The position numbers were made by a program, and so were the translations under genes. This document shows positions 49,106 to 59,090 of a stretch of DNA of 64,000 nucleotides, one piece after another. The notes below the pieces were generated by a model. The model was not told where the DNA came from. It was given only the letters and a program-made list of their open reading frames with translations, and did no database searches. Source of the DNA: CAVRRZ01 sp963723745 (GTDB lineage: Bacteria > Actinomycetota > Actinomycetes > Mycobacteriales > Geodermatophilaceae); the NCBI GenBank assembly GCA_963723745.1, contig CAVRRZ010000001.1:310001-374000 (forward strand), read 5' to 3'. The first letter of the stretch is position 1. Each line of letters starts with the position of its first letter.

Positions 49106-50122
49106 ATGGACCTGCAGACCCTCTGGTTCGCCGCCGTCGCGGTGCTCTGGATCGGCTTCCTGCTGCTTGAGGGCTTCGACTTCGGCGTCGCCGCACTGCT
49201 GCCGGTGCTGGGCCGCCGGAGGTCGGACCGGCACCTGATGCTGCGCAGCATCGGTCCGCTGTGGGACGGCAACGAGGTCTGGCTGATCACCGCGGTCGGC
49301 GCGGTGTTCGCTGCCTTCCCCGGCTGGTACGCCACCTGGCTGCCCGCGCTCTACCTGCCGTTCGTGCTGATGCTGTTCGGGTTGATCATCCGGGCGGTGG
49401 CCTTCGAATGGCGGCACTCCCACCACACCCCCGAATGGGACGCCACCTGGACCCGGGTCATCACCACGGGCTCGCTGATCGCCGCCCTCGGCATCGGCGC
49501 CGCGCTCGGGGCCACGACCCTCGGCCTGCCCATCGACGCCGACGGCAACCGGGTCGGCGGCGCGTTCGCCGGGCTGAGCTGGGCGGCCCTGCTGGGGGCG
49601 GTCTCGGTCCTGGCGTTCTCGCTGGTCCACGGCGCGATGTTCCTGGCGCTGAAGACCGACGGGCCGCTGCGCGTCGCCGCCCGCACCTTCGCCCGGCGCT
49701 GGGCCCCCGTGGCGGCCCTGCCGCTGCTGGCGTGGGCCGCCATCGTGCACCTACGCTACGGGACACCGGCCACCGCGGTGCTGTGGCTGATCGCGGCCCT
49801 GGCCGTCGTGGTGGCCTGGGCGCGGATCGCTGTCGGTCGCGAGGGTCAGGCCTTCGCCGCCTGGGGCGCGATGCTCGTCGCCGCGGCCGCCACGATCTTC
49901 GGCGCGGCCTACCCGGTGGTCGTCCCCTCGACGATCGACGCCGCGTTCGACGTGACGATCGCCGACGCCTCGGTCAGCGACTACACCCTCACGGTGATGA
50001 CCTGGGCCGCCGGGATCGGGCTCCCGGTGGTCCTGGGCTACCAAGGGTGGACCTACTGGGTGTTCCGGAAGCGGCTGACCGCCGAGCCGGTGCACGAGGA
50101 ACCGGCCGAGGCCCACGCATGA
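49106..50122 (+). CDS. cydB: cytochrome bd quinol oxidase subunit II
   Basis: A 338-aa protein with eight to nine membrane helices. The typical start LEGFDFGVAALLPVLGR and the stretches IGPLWDGNEVWLI and AVAFEWRHSH are present. It completes the oxidase with CydA. ATG 35 bases after the cydA stop. Confidence 0.95.
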   Translation: MDLQTLWFAAVAVLWIGFLLLEGFDFGVAALLPVLGRRRSDRHLMLRSIGPLWDGNEVWLITAVGAVFAAFPGWYATWLPALYLPFVLMLFGLIIRAVAFEWRHSHHTPEWDATWTRVITTGSLIAALGIGAALGATTLGLPIDADGNRVGGAFAGLSWAALLGAVSVLAFSLVHGAMFLALKTDGPLRVAARTFARRWAPVAALPLLAWAAIVHLRYGTPATAVLWLIAALAVVVAWARIAVGREGQAFAAWGAMLVAAAATIFGAAYPVVVPSTIDAAFDVTIADASVSDYTLTVMTWAAGIGLPVVLGYQGWTYWVFRKRLTAEPVHEEPAEAHA

Positions 50123-53100
50123 GCGGAGACCCGGCCCCCGTCGGCCGCGGCCCGCTGCCCGCGCTGGCCGGCGTCCCAGGGCTGACCGGTGCGCTGGTGC
50201 GTGCGTCACTCGCCGCGCTGGCGCAGACCGCCGGGCTCGTCCTGCTGGCGGCCGGTCTCGCGCACGCGGTCGCACGGGTGACCGGCTACGCCGAAGGAGA
50301 CGTCGGCACCCCGCTGGTCCTCGCCGCTGCCGGGGTCGTAATGCGCGCGCTCGCCGGCACGGCCGGCGAGGTCCTCGCCGCCCGCGACGCCCGCCGTGCC
50401 GAGGACCGGCTGCGCCGCGATCTCCTCGACCGGCTCGCCACCTCCCCCGCCGCCGTGAGCACGGCCGGAGGTCCCGGTCCGGCCGCGGTGCTCGCCACCA
50501 CCCGGCTACACGATCTCGGGCCGGCCCTGAGCTCCTACCTGCCGGCGCTGGCGCAGACGCTCGTCGTCCCCCCGGCACTGCTGCTGGCCCTCGCCTGGAC
50601 CGACCTGCTGTCCGCCGTCCTCGTGGCGGTCACCCTGCCACTGGTGCCGGTGTTCATGGTGCTGGTCGGGAAGTACACGCAGAACGCGACCGCCGACTCC
50701 GCCCGAGCGCTGGACCGGATCGCCGCGCACGTCGCCGAGCTGGTGCGCGGACTGCCCGTGCTGGCCGGTCTGGGCCGTGCCGCCGACCAGGCCGCAGCGC
50801 TGGCCCGCCTCGGCGACGCCCACCGCACGCGAACGCTGGCCACCCTGCGGATCGCCTTCCTCTCCGCGCTCGTGCTCGAGCTGATCGCGATGCTCTCTGT
50901 CGCCCTCGTCGCGGTCACCGTCGGCCTGCGGCTGGTGCACGGCGACATGGCGCTCGCGCTCGGGTTGACCGCGCTGATCCTGGCCCCGGAGGCGTTCGCG
51001 CCCCTGCGGGCCCTGGGCGCGGCCCACCACGCCTCGGAGGACGCCGCGCTCGCCGCCGCCGAGGCCCGGGCGGTGCTCGCCGCACCGTCGACCTCTGCGC
51101 CGGCGCCGCCCGTGGACGACGACCCCCGCGGCGCCGACATCGCCGTCCGCAGCCTGACGGTCAGCTACCCCGGGCGCTCGACGCCTGCGCTACCCCCGGT
51201 CGATCTCGCCGTCCGCCCGGGTGAGCTCGTCGCCGTGAGCGGCGCGAGCGGCTCGGGCAAGTCGACCCTCCTCACCGTCCTCGCCGGCGCTGTCGACGCG
51301 GAATCAGTGGTCGCGGGGACGGTCGACGGCGTCCCGGCTGCGGTGGCCTACGTACCGCAGTTCCCGCGGACCACCGGTGCCACCGTGGCGGATGAACTGC
51401 GCCGGCACGCGGGCTCGGACCCGGGGATCGACGAGATCGTCGGCGAGGCCCACGTCGTCGAGGCGCTGGCACGGGTCGGCGCATCCGCGCTCGCCGGCCG
51501 GACCCCGGCTTCGCTCTCGCCCGGTGAGCTGCAGAAAGTGGCGTTCGCGCGCGCCCTGGTGCGGATCCGCCGCGGCGCCCGGTTGCTGCTGCTGGACGAG
51601 CCGACCGCGCACCTGGACGACGACGCCCGTGCCGTGATCGCGGAGGCGCTGCTCGGCCTCCGCGGCACCGTCACCACGGTCCTGATCACCCACGACCCCC
51701 TGCTCGCCGAGCTCACCGACCGCACCGTCGACCTCCCCTCCCACGCGCCGACCCCCGAACGGAGCGTCGTCGCCGGGAGTCCGCTCCCCGCGGGGGGGAC
51801 GCGTGCCGTCGTCGACGTCGCGCCGTCGGGGGACGACGGGGCGGGCCCGGGGCGTTCGCTGCGTCGGGCTGTCCTCGCGGGAGCGCTGTCGTCGGGAGCC
51901 GGGATCGCGCTGACCGCCGTCTCGGGCTGGCTGATCGTCCGGGCCGCGGAGATGCCGCCCGTCCTGACCCTGCTCGTCGCCATCGTGGGCGTGCGCTTCT
52001 TCGGCATGGGCCGGGCCGTGCTGCGCTGGCTGGAACGGATGACCGCGCACGATGCCGCTCTCCGGCTGGCCGCCGCCACGCGGGTCCGGGTCTGGGCGGC
52101 GCTCGCCGCCCAGGGCATCGCGGCGGAGCGGACCCCGGGCTCGGCCCTCGCCCGCGTGGTCGGGGACGTCGGCGTCGTCCAGGACCTCACCGTCCGCGTG
52201 CGGCCACCCATCCTGGTGGCGGGGGTCGTCACCACCGGCACGGTCGTCGCCCTCGCGATCATCGACGCCGCGACCGCCGGGACGGTCGCGCTGGTGCTGG
52301 GCGCCACGGTCGCCCTCGTCCTCCTGGTCCACCGCCACGTGGACGCCGGCGCAGCGCGCACCGAGAGCGCGCTCCGGGTCGCCGCGCTGCAGGAGACGAC
52401 GACGGTGCTGCACGGCGTGCCGGACCTTCGGGCGCACGGTCTGGCCCAGCAGGTCGCCGGGGATCTCGACCGGCTGGCCCACCGGCAGGCGTCCGCGGCC
52501 AGCACCGGCACCCGGGCCGGCGCCGTCGGCACCGGCCTGGTCGTGCTCGGCACGGGCCTGGCGGCCGTGCTCGCGACGGCCGTCGGTGCGCGCAGCGGCC
52601 TGACCGGACCCGCCCTCGCCGTCCTGGCGCTGGCCCCGCTCGGCCTGGCCGAGCCGCTGGCCGGGATGATCGGCGGCCTGCAGCGGCGCGGCGCCCTCGC
52701 GGACGCGCAGGCCCGCATCGACGCCGTCGTCACCGCGCCCGTCCCCGCCGATCCGGCAGACGCCAGGCCAGTGCCGGCTCCGGCGCGCGAGTTGGACGTC
52801 GACGACCTCACCGCCGGCTGGCCGGGTGGCCCCGACGTCCTCCGCGGGGTGCACGCCTCCGCACGGGCCGGCGCGGACTGGCTCGTCGTCCGAGGCCCGT
52901 CCGGGACCGGCAAGTCGACGTTCCTCGCCGTCCTGATGGCAGCGCTCCGCCCGCACGGCGGCAGCTACACCGTGAACGGAACCGACACCGCCGGGCTGGC
53001 CGGCACGGACCTGCGGGCGCGGATGGCCTGGCTGCCGCAGGAAGCGCACGTCTTCGCGTCGACCATCCGGGGCAACCTGGCGATGGCCGCTCCGCGCGGC

Positions 53101-53469
53101 GAGCTGGACGGACCGGACGGCGAGACCCGGATGCGCGCGGCACTCACCGCGACCGGCCTCGGCGGTCTGCTCGCGGCCCTGCCAGACGGCCTGGACACCC
53201 CGGTGGGCGCCGGCGGCACCGCGCTGTCGGGCGGTGAGCGACGCCGACTTGCGGCGGCCAGGGCGCTGCTGGCGGACCGGGACGTCGTGCTGCTCGACGA
53301 GCCGACCGCACACTTGGATCGGCCCACCGCGGACGCCCTGGTTCGTGACCTGCGGTCTGCGCTGACCGGTCGGGTAGTCGTGTGCGTCACCCACGACGAC
53401 CTGGAGCTCCCGTCCGACGCCGTCATCCGTCTTTGGGAGACGTCCGGGCTGTCCAGGAACGCCCACTGA
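50119..53469 (+). CDS. cydDC: fused CydD-CydC ABC exporter
   Basis: A 1116-aa single chain with two ABC half-transporters. The first has a membrane domain to about residue 320, Walker A SGASGSGKST, signature LSPGELQKV and Walker B LLLLDEPTAHLD. The second has RGPSGTGKST, LSGGERRRL and VVLLDEPTAHLD. CydDC exports reduced thiols and is needed for cytochrome bd assembly. The fusion is known from several actinobacteria. Its ATG overlaps the cydB stop, so cydA, cydB and cydDC form one operon. Confidence 0.95.
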   Translation: MSGDPAPVGRGPLPALAGVPGLTGALVRASLAALAQTAGLVLLAAGLAHAVARVTGYAEGDVGTPLVLAAAGVVMRALAGTAGEVLAARDARRAEDRLRRDLLDRLATSPAAVSTAGGPGPAAVLATTRLHDLGPALSSYLPALAQTLVVPPALLLALAWTDLLSAVLVAVTLPLVPVFMVLVGKYTQNATADSARALDRIAAHVAELVRGLPVLAGLGRAADQAAALARLGDAHRTRTLATLRIAFLSALVLELIAMLSVALVAVTVGLRLVHGDMALALGLTALILAPEAFAPLRALGAAHHASEDAALAAAEARAVLAAPSTSAPAPPVDDDPRGADIAVRSLTVSYPGRSTPALPPVDLAVRPGELVAVSGASGSGKSTLLTVLAGAVDAESVVAGTVDGVPAAVAYVPQFPRTTGATVADELRRHAGSDPGIDEIVGEAHVVEALARVGASALAGRTPASLSPGELQKVAFARALVRIRRGARLLLLDEPTAHLDDDARAVIAEALLGLRGTVTTVLITHDPLLAELTDRTVDLPSHAPTPERSVVAGSPLPAGGTRAVVDVAPSGDDGAGPGRSLRRAVLAGALSSGAGIALTAVSGWLIVRAAEMPPVLTLLVAIVGVRFFGMGRAVLRWLERMTAHDAALRLAAATRVRVWAALAAQGIAAERTPGSALARVVGDVGVVQDLTVRVRPPILVAGVVTTGTVVALAIIDAATAGTVALVLGATVALVLLVHRHVDAGAARTESALRVAALQETTTVLHGVPDLRAHGLAQQVAGDLDRLAHRQASAASTGTRAGAVGTGLVVLGTGLAAVLATAVGARSGLTGPALAVLALAPLGLAEPLAGMIGGLQRRGALADAQARIDAVVTAPVPADPADARPVPAPARELDVDDLTAGWPGGPDVLRGVHASARAGADWLVVRGPSGTGKSTFLAVLMAALRPHGGSYTVNGTDTAGLAGTDLRARMAWLPQEAHVFASTIRGNLAMAAPRGELDGPDGETRMRAALTATGLGGLLAALPDGLDTPVGAGGTALSGGERRRLAAARALLADRDVVLLDEPTAHLDRPTADALVRDLRSALTGRVVVCVTHDDLELPSDAVIRLWETSGLSRNAH

Positions 53470-53753
53470 GCAGATCACGCTGACCGGCCGTCGATACACG
53501 ACGTCAGCGGACTCGACCGACCATTGTCCGACAAACGCCTGGTGCTGGGCTACGAAGGCACCGCCCTGATCTCACGACGCCGGCCCCGATGAGTCGCAGT
53601 CGACACAGTTCCACTGGGGTCAGCGAATGGCGTCAGGCCGCCACGGCTGGTGGTGCAGCGAACCCGCAGCGGACCAGACGGACACAGATCCCCGTTGGAG
53701 ACCCCATCAGCCGCAGGTGCAGTAACGACGGTGTGGCACCGGCTGCACTCTCG
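53470..53753. other. 284-base convergent gap
   Basis: Between the ends of cydDC and the NlpC/P60 gene. No clear gene, repeat or strong terminator seen. Confidence 0.4.
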
Positions 53754-54779
53754 CTATCCACCGACGATGCGGCGCCCGAACCGGTACCCGGCCTGATCAA
53801 CGGTCGTAACAGCGACAGGCTGCCCGAACGTCCGGGCGTGCACCATCTGGCCGTTGCCGATGTAGAGACCTACGTGGCTGATCGGGTTGTAGAAGAACAC
53901 GAGGTCCCCCGGCTGCAGTTCTGCTCGGGAGACCTCCCGACCCACGGTCGCCTGCGACCGGCTGGCGCGCGGCAGGGACACCCCCGCAGCCGCATACGCA
54001 TAGGACGTCAGGCCGGAACAGTCGAAGCCATCCGGCCCGGACGCTCCCCACACGTAGGGGTCGCCAACCTGAGCGAGGGCGGTCTCGATGACCGTGGCGA
54101 TTGCGCTGCCCGGCACGACGGGCAGCTCGGCGACAGTCGGCGCAGCCAGCGTCGGACCGGCGATCGCGGTGGTGACGGCGGCCTGCTCCTCCGCGGTGAG
54201 CCGGGCGAAGTCGGACTCGTACTGCTCGATCCGCCCCTGCACGTCCACCTGCTGCGCCTGCAGCTGGCCGAGCGCGGCCTCGGCGGTCACGGCGGCCTCG
54301 TCCGCCTCCGCCTCCGCCAGCTCGGCCGCGTCCTGAAGAAGGGCGACCTCGGCGACGATCGCGTTCGTACGATCGGCGATCACGTCGAGCGTCGCCATCT
54401 GTTGGACCAGATCAGTCGCGGAGCCGCTGGTGAGGAAGGCCGCCACCCGCGACTGGTTCTCGCCGATGTAGCCACTCTGAGCGATGGCGCGCAACTGCGG
54501 CTCAAAGGAGTCGAGCCTGCGCCGGGCGTCGGCTGCTTCGGCGGCGGCAACGCGCGACGCCTCCTGCAAGCGCGCGACGATCACCTCGGCCTCGTCGATC
54601 TGCGCGTCGATCGAAGTGAGCTCCTGGGCCGCCTGCCGCACCTGTTCCATGGCTTCCGCGGTCGTCCCGGGCTCGGCGAAGGCGGCCGGCGGTGACAGCA
54701 GACCCCCGACGATCAGGAGCGCTCCGACCGCGAGGACCGCACGCGGACGACGCCCGGTGATCGTGCGCGAGAACTGCAC
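53754..54779 (-). CDS. secreted NlpC/P60 peptidoglycan endopeptidase (RipA-like)
   Basis: A 341-aa protein: signal peptide ending in PPAAFA, a long coiled coil (about residues 45-205) and an NlpC/P60 domain with the catalytic Cys in GFDCSGLTSYAY, the His in NPISHVGLYIGNG and a polar third residue. It would cut D-iGlu-mDAP bonds, as RipA does at division septa. GTG start with GGAGGCG upstream. It is the intact form of the broken gene at 9840-10540. Confidence 0.93.
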   Translation of the reverse strand: MQFSRTITGRRPRAVLAVGALLIVGGLLSPPAAFAEPGTTAEAMEQVRQAAQELTSIDAQIDEAEVIVARLQEASRVAAAEAADARRRLDSFEPQLRAIAQSGYIGENQSRVAAFLTSGSATDLVQQMATLDVIADRTNAIVAEVALLQDAAELAEAEADEAAVTAEAALGQLQAQQVDVQGRIEQYESDFARLTAEEQAAVTTAIAGPTLAAPTVAELPVVPGSAIATVIETALAQVGDPYVWGASGPDGFDCSGLTSYAYAAAGVSLPRASRSQATVGREVSRAELQPGDLVFFYNPISHVGLYIGNGQMVHARTFGQPVAVTTVDQAGYRFGRRIVGG

Positions 54780-55167
54780 CGGTCGCCTCCGTCCGCTGCG
54801 CCGGGCCCGGGGAAGGGGCCGCGTTCCGTGCGCGTCGTAACCGCACCGTAGGGAACCACTGTCGACAGCAAGGCGCGGCGCGCTCGGCAGAGTGCACCGT
54901 GGCATCACGCGGGCCACACGCGTCGCAGGAGCACGCACCCGTCCCGTGCATGCCGTGTGGCCGCGGGCTCCAGCAGGTCGTCGGATAGCGGGCAACCGTG
55001 AGCCGACGCGTGCCTCCGCAGGCAGGCGCATAGCGAGGAAGAGCTCTGCTTCGTCCGAGCTGGACCGGGCGTCGATCAAGCCCACTGACGTGGCGTACAA
55101 GGGACCGCCACACCACGGTGATCTGCTGCGTTTGGTCAGGCGCTGAGCGCCGGGATGGTCGGGGTGG
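54780..55167. other. gene-free upstream region of the NlpC/P60 gene
   Basis: Holds TACGGT near the NlpC/P60 start, a possible -10 box. No dyad and no riboswitch of the kind found before the M23 genes. Confidence 0.35.
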
Positions 55168-55450
55168 TCACCGCCTGGCGCCTGGTGCCGTGGCGTTGTT
55201 GGTGACCGGACGGAGTCGGCAGCCAGGCGCGGACGTCCAGGCCGAAGTAGCGGCGGCCTTCGATTCATTCGTGCCGTTCGACCAGGACGGCACCGACCAG
55301 GCCGATGACGGCGTCGCGATCGGGGAAAATGCCGACCACCTCAGTGCGGCGGCGAATCTCCTGGCGCTGCCAGCAGTCGCTGGATGGCTGGTTCTTAACG
55401 TCGTCGGTTGCCGTGGTCGCTTGACGATCACACTCTTGCACTATGCTCGA
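55168..55450 (-). pseudogene. IS256-family transposase remnant
   Basis: A minus-strand frame reads RRTEVVGIFPDRDAVIGLVG, a hallmark stretch near the C-terminus of IS256/Mutator transposases; a second frame continues with VPVTNNATAPGA. No N-terminal part or inverted repeats were found. Confidence 0.65.
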
Positions 55451-55455
55451 TAGTG
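55439..55455. promoter_or_regulatory. orphan CACTA-N7-TAGTG dyad
   Basis: CACTATGCTCGATAGTG is a perfect palindromic variant of the recurring dyad (8 of 10 bases) but has no intact gene beside it. It may be a relic of a lost promoter in this decayed stretch. Between it and 55851 I see no supported gene. Confidence 0.45.
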
Positions 55456-55851
55456 GGTGAGGTGGTGGACGACGGAGCGGGTCATCACCGTCTAGGAAGT
55501 CGGCGGTAGGGACCCGCCGTATTCGGGGTAGAGCACAGGATGGTTGCTGACGCAGCATGGAGCCTCACCCGACTTCTCCCCTGGCACCTGATCTGAGGCG
55601 ATGAGCGCCTCGGAGAGGTGAACAAGTTTGCCGAGCTCTGCACCGACATCGTCCTAGCCGGCGACACCTCGCTGACCTCAGCCGTCCTCGCGTGCGACGC
55701 TTGGTCAACAGCACGAGGTTCTCAGCTGCGACAGCACTCCTCCACCCTCAGCCGTGACTCAAATGGGTGGCGTCAACTTTGGAGAAGTCGTGTCACTGGG
55801 TTGTTGGCCGCCGAGGGTGCACATTCCCGAAGCCGTCGTCGATGGGCATGA

Positions 55852-56010
55852 TCAGTCGCCGACTGTCACGTTGTTGAACGGCAGATGCGGCTCCACCCAG
55901 GGAAAGATGACAAACAGCAGCAGCGCACAGACGCCGAGCACTAGGACCAGAGCGGTCACGGCCTTGATCGCCGTGCCGCCCGGCAGGTGACGCCAGATCC
56001 AGGGGTACAT
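55852..56010 (-). CDS. small sortase-linked membrane protein
   Basis: A 52-aa protein with one helix (AVTALVLVLGVCALLLFVIF) flanked by MYPWIWRHLPG and PWVEPHLPFNNVTVGD. Small proteins of this pattern follow class E sortase genes in many actinobacteria; function unknown. GAGGACC stands before the ATG, and the sortase stop is 11 bases upstream. Confidence 0.75.
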   Translation of the reverse strand: MYPWIWRHLPGGTAIKAVTALVLVLGVCALLLFVIFPWVEPHLPFNNVTVGD

Positions 56011-56020
56011 CCGGGTCCTC

Positions 56021-56773
56021 TCAGCTCTCGCGCAGGGCCGGCGGGCCGTTTGGCGCCTCGACCTTGGTGAGGCCAGCGCCATCCAGGCCGGCGTGGATGA
56101 TCAGTCGCTGCTGCGCGGAATACTTGGGATGGCAGGTGGTCAGCGTCAGGTACGCCCCGCTCGGCGGACCGTTCTCGGGTCCATTGGGCGTCGGCGAGAT
56201 GACCTCGATATCGGACGGGCGGACGATCTGCTGTCCGGGGATCCCGCTAGGGTCGGTGGTGAAGTCGCCCGTCGCAGGGTCTCCCAACACCCGGTAGACG
56301 AACCAACGGTCGGCGGTCTCGACGACGATGGGGTCACCCGGCCGCAGCAGGTCGAGGTCCAGGAACGGCGATCCCTTACCGACTCGGTGACCCGCGAGCG
56401 CCATGTTGCCCTGTTCACCGGGCAGCGCCGTCCCCTCGTAGTGGCCCGGCCCCTGCGCGAGCTGTTCCTCGGCGGTGCCCTCGAGCACGACCTTCTCGTA
56501 GTCGGCGCCCAGCCGGGGGATGTGCAGAACGGCGAACGCGTCGCCCAGGATGCTCACCCGCGATGCCGTCGGGGCTTCGGCCTCCGCTGTCCATTCCTGA
56601 CGCAGGTTCTTGTTCAACTGGTCTTGCTGGCGGTCGGTGAGCACGTCGGTCACGAACAGTCCGTAGACGACGAACAGGAGCACCACGAGACCACCGGTCA
56701 CGAGGATTTCCCCGATGGAGCGGGCGACGGTGCGCCATCGTGCCTGACCGCCATTGGATTCCGCGCCGGGCAC
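56021..56773 (-). CDS. class E sortase
   Basis: A 250-aa membrane-anchored transpeptidase. The catalytic set is His in MALAGHRVG, Cys in LTLTTCHPKYS and Arg in QQRLIIHA. The TLTTCHP motif is typical of class E, which joins LAxTG-type proteins to actinobacterial peptidoglycan. No substrate with such a motif is evident in the window. GTG start with GGGAGAAC upstream. A dyad lies 160 bases upstream. Confidence 0.93.
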   Translation of the reverse strand: MPGAESNGGQARWRTVARSIGEILVTGGLVVLLFVVYGLFVTDVLTDRQQDQLNKNLRQEWTAEAEAPTASRVSILGDAFAVLHIPRLGADYEKVVLEGTAEEQLAQGPGHYEGTALPGEQGNMALAGHRVGKGSPFLDLDLLRPGDPIVVETADRWFVYRVLGDPATGDFTTDPSGIPGQQIVRPSDIEVISPTPNGPENGPPSGAYLTLTTCHPKYSAQQRLIIHAGLDGAGLTKVEAPNGPPALRES

Positions 56774-56932
56774 TCAGTTCTCCCAAGGTTGGGGTGCGAT
56801 GTGGCCGGTTCCGTTCCGATCCTGCGAGAACGGTGCGGGAGCCCGGTGGTGCCCGCCCGTACGAGAGCCGGCCGCTCCCGCGTGATGCTGCGCGCCTGCC
56901 CGTTTGCTGGCCCATCACGTGCTCTTCACGAC

Positions 56933-56949
56933 CACTATGCCGCATAGTA
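56933..56949. promoter_or_regulatory. CACTA-N7-TAGTA dyad, before the M23 remnant
   Basis: CACTATGCCGCATAGTA matches 9 of 10 half-site bases. It is between the sortase start and the M23 remnant and could serve either. Confidence 0.7.
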
Positions 56950-57009
56950 GCCGAAGAGCTGCGCAGCGTGGATCGGAACATTCGACGTGCCGAAGAACCC
57001 CGAGGGCAT

Positions 57010-57450
57010 CGTCCGCGACTTGGTCCACCGGCGTCCTTGGCGGGACGCGGTCCGCTCCTTCTCACCGTCGCCGTCACCGGCGCCCAGCTCACCAACACCC
57101 GACCAGAGCAGGGTGTCGCGACGGCAAGCCAGTCGGTGGCCGCAGACGCTCCGATTCGATGATGTCCGAGCCGAGCCCAGCCGAGCGGGAGGCCGAGGAA
57201 GCCGAGCAACGCACGCTCCCTCTCCAGAGCGTCCTCACCACGTCGTTCGCCATGCGATGGGGCGAGATGCACTAGGGATCGACATCGCAGCGCCGGTGAT
57301 GGCGCCGGAGGGCGCGGCCGCCGCAGATACAGTTCTGCGCGCCGGTCCGGCCAGCGGCAAAGCAGCGGCAACGCCATCTACATCCAGCACCTCGGTCCGC
57401 GACAGGGGCAGTCCATCAAGCACCAGATCTACGAGACGAGCGAGATCTGT
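57010..57450 (+). pseudogene. decayed M23 peptidase gene
   Basis: Pieces in three frames follow the order of the M23 gene at 37111-37809: a hydrophobic leader, LTTSFAMRWGEMH then a stop, GIDIAAPVMAPEG and DTVLRAGPASG, AIYIQHLG, and GQSIKHQIYETSE in place of the HLHFEV site. The second Zn-binding motif is lost and part of the middle is deleted. Confidence 0.75.
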
Positions 57451-57464
57451 CCGCACCGGCGACG

Positions 57465-58826
57465 TCAGCCTCCACAGGCACCGACGTGGATGCCGCGGGC
57501 GTTCAGCCACGGAACCGGATTGGACGCTCCGCTGTACATGGCCCCGTTCGGGTGCACCTCGAAATGCACATGCGGCCCGGTCGAGTTGCCCCTGTTCCCG
57601 ACCTCCGCGATCTGCTCACCGGCCACCACACGGTCCCCGGTGCGCACGAAGTAGTCGTTGATGTGCCCGTAGACGTACACAGCACCGTCGTCGCCGAGCA
57701 GGTAGACGGCCAGCCCGAAGCCGGTGGCCGACCCCGCACGCTTGACGGTTCCCGAAATGGGGGCATACAGCGGGGTGCCGATGGGGGAGGCGACGTCCAG
57801 CCCGTTGTGCGAGGTGCCCCAGCGTGCGCCGAAGCAACTGGTGACCCGTCCGGAGAACGGCTTGGCGTAGCCGGACGACCCACCCGAACCGCCACCGCTG
57901 GAGCTGTTGTTCCGGGCCGCAGCAGCCGCCTCGGCGGCCTCCCGGGCAGACCGCTCCGCTGCCGCTGCGGCGGCGGCCTCCTCGGCCTGCTTCTCGGCCA
58001 TCCATTGCTGGTAGGCGTTCCGTGCCCCCTGCAGCTCGAGCAACCTGATCTGCGCGGCCTGCAGTTCTGCCTCGTGTATCGCCTTCTGCGCGGCCACCTC
58101 GGCGTAGGCACCCTGCTGGGCGGCCAGCTGCGCATCCGCCTGTGCCTTGGCGGCCTGCGCCGCCTCCTCGGCGGCGGCCATCTCGTCCCGGGCCGCGCGG
58201 GCGGCGGAGTCGGCGTTGGCCTGGGCCACCTTGGCCACCTGGAGCTCGCTCAGCACGTCCACCTCGTTGGCCGCGACATAGTCGAGCAGGGCGGCCCGCT
58301 GAATCAGCTCCCCGGGGCCCTCGGAGTCCAACAGCGCGGCCGTCGTGGACAGCATTGACCCGTCCATGTAGCTGTCACGGGAGAACCGGGCGATGCGGGC
58401 TTCCGCGGCGGAGACGGCTGCCGCCGCTGTCTGCAGCTCGGTTGCCATCTGCTCGGCCACCGACTGGGCCTGCACGAGCGCTTCCTCGGCGAGCATGTAG
58501 GCGGTTCCTGCGGCCTCGGCCTCGATGCCGACGCGTTCGAGTTCGGCCTCGGCCACGGCGACCAGGCCGGCGATACGGCCGACTTCGGCGGCCGCAGCCT
58601 CCTGCTCGGTCTGCGCGGCACCGATCTGGCCGTCCGTCGGGTTCGGGGGCGCCGGAGCGGCAATCGTCGGCGTCGCAGAGCCGACGAGCGCGACGCCGAC
58701 CAGCACACCGACCAGCGCGGTCCGCAGCGGACGGCGGCGGCTCGGACCGCCCGCTCCCGGCCAGCGGGAACCGGGCCGCCCGGTGACCCTGAGGGTGACC
58801 GGGGCGAAAGGACGGCGGTAGTGCAT
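57465..58826 (-). CDS. secreted coiled-coil M23 peptidase
   Basis: A 453-aa protein: long signal region (LRTALVGVLVGVALVGSATP), about 270 residues of Ala-rich coiled coil ending in an Asn/Ser/Gly-rich linker, and an M23 domain with HNGLDVASP and GPHVHFEVHPNGAMY. Same architecture as the two riboswitch-bearing M23 genes, but here the leader is short and has only a dyad. GGGAGCGAG stands before the ATG. Confidence 0.93.
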   Translation of the reverse strand: MHYRRPFAPVTLRVTGRPGSRWPGAGGPSRRRPLRTALVGVLVGVALVGSATPTIAAPAPPNPTDGQIGAAQTEQEAAAAEVGRIAGLVAVAEAELERVGIEAEAAGTAYMLAEEALVQAQSVAEQMATELQTAAAAVSAAEARIARFSRDSYMDGSMLSTTAALLDSEGPGELIQRAALLDYVAANEVDVLSELQVAKVAQANADSAARAARDEMAAAEEAAQAAKAQADAQLAAQQGAYAEVAAQKAIHEAELQAAQIRLLELQGARNAYQQWMAEKQAEEAAAAAAAERSAREAAEAAAAARNNSSSGGGSGGSSGYAKPFSGRVTSCFGARWGTSHNGLDVASPIGTPLYAPISGTVKRAGSATGFGLAVYLLGDDGAVYVYGHINDYFVRTGDRVVAGEQIAEVGNRGNSTGPHVHFEVHPNGAMYSGASNPVPWLNARGIHVGACGG

Positions 58827-58879
58827 GGCTCGCTCCCTGGGGAAGAGGGTGGCGGTATCGGTGAGCGCGAGCAGAGTCC

Positions 58880-58896
58880 CACTATCACCCTTAGTA
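58880..58896. promoter_or_regulatory. CACTA-N7-TAGTA dyad, upstream of M23
   Basis: CACTATCACCCTTAGTA matches 9 of 10 half-site bases, 54 bases upstream of the M23 start. TACTAA on the minus strand can act as the -10 box. Confidence 0.7.
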
Positions 58897-59090
58897 ACAC
58901 AGGCAACACGCTGCACAACCGCCACGCATCTTGTTTCACGCAACGACACGAGGCATTCACTGTCAGCGTCGGCGACGCGGCGGGTTGACTTGAGTGAGGG
59001 ACCTCTTGTAGTCCAAAGATCGCCCGGAGGCCGAGGACGAAAGGTGCGCCCAGCCTGCGGCGAGCCTTGCCGGCGTCCTGCATCGACGGT

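Noticed and set aside
51304..53499. 731-codon open frame opposite cydDC
   Set aside because: Antisense shadow of a gene with two full ABC domains.
55618..55851. 77-codon plus-strand frame near 55.7 kb
   Set aside because: No ribosome site of quality and no family resemblance; it lies in decayed DNA next to a transposase remnant.
57465..58826. Riboswitch before this M23 gene too
   Set aside because: The leader is too short and lacks the GGGGTGAATCC and CCCGTCAGCTAA blocks; only a dyad is present.
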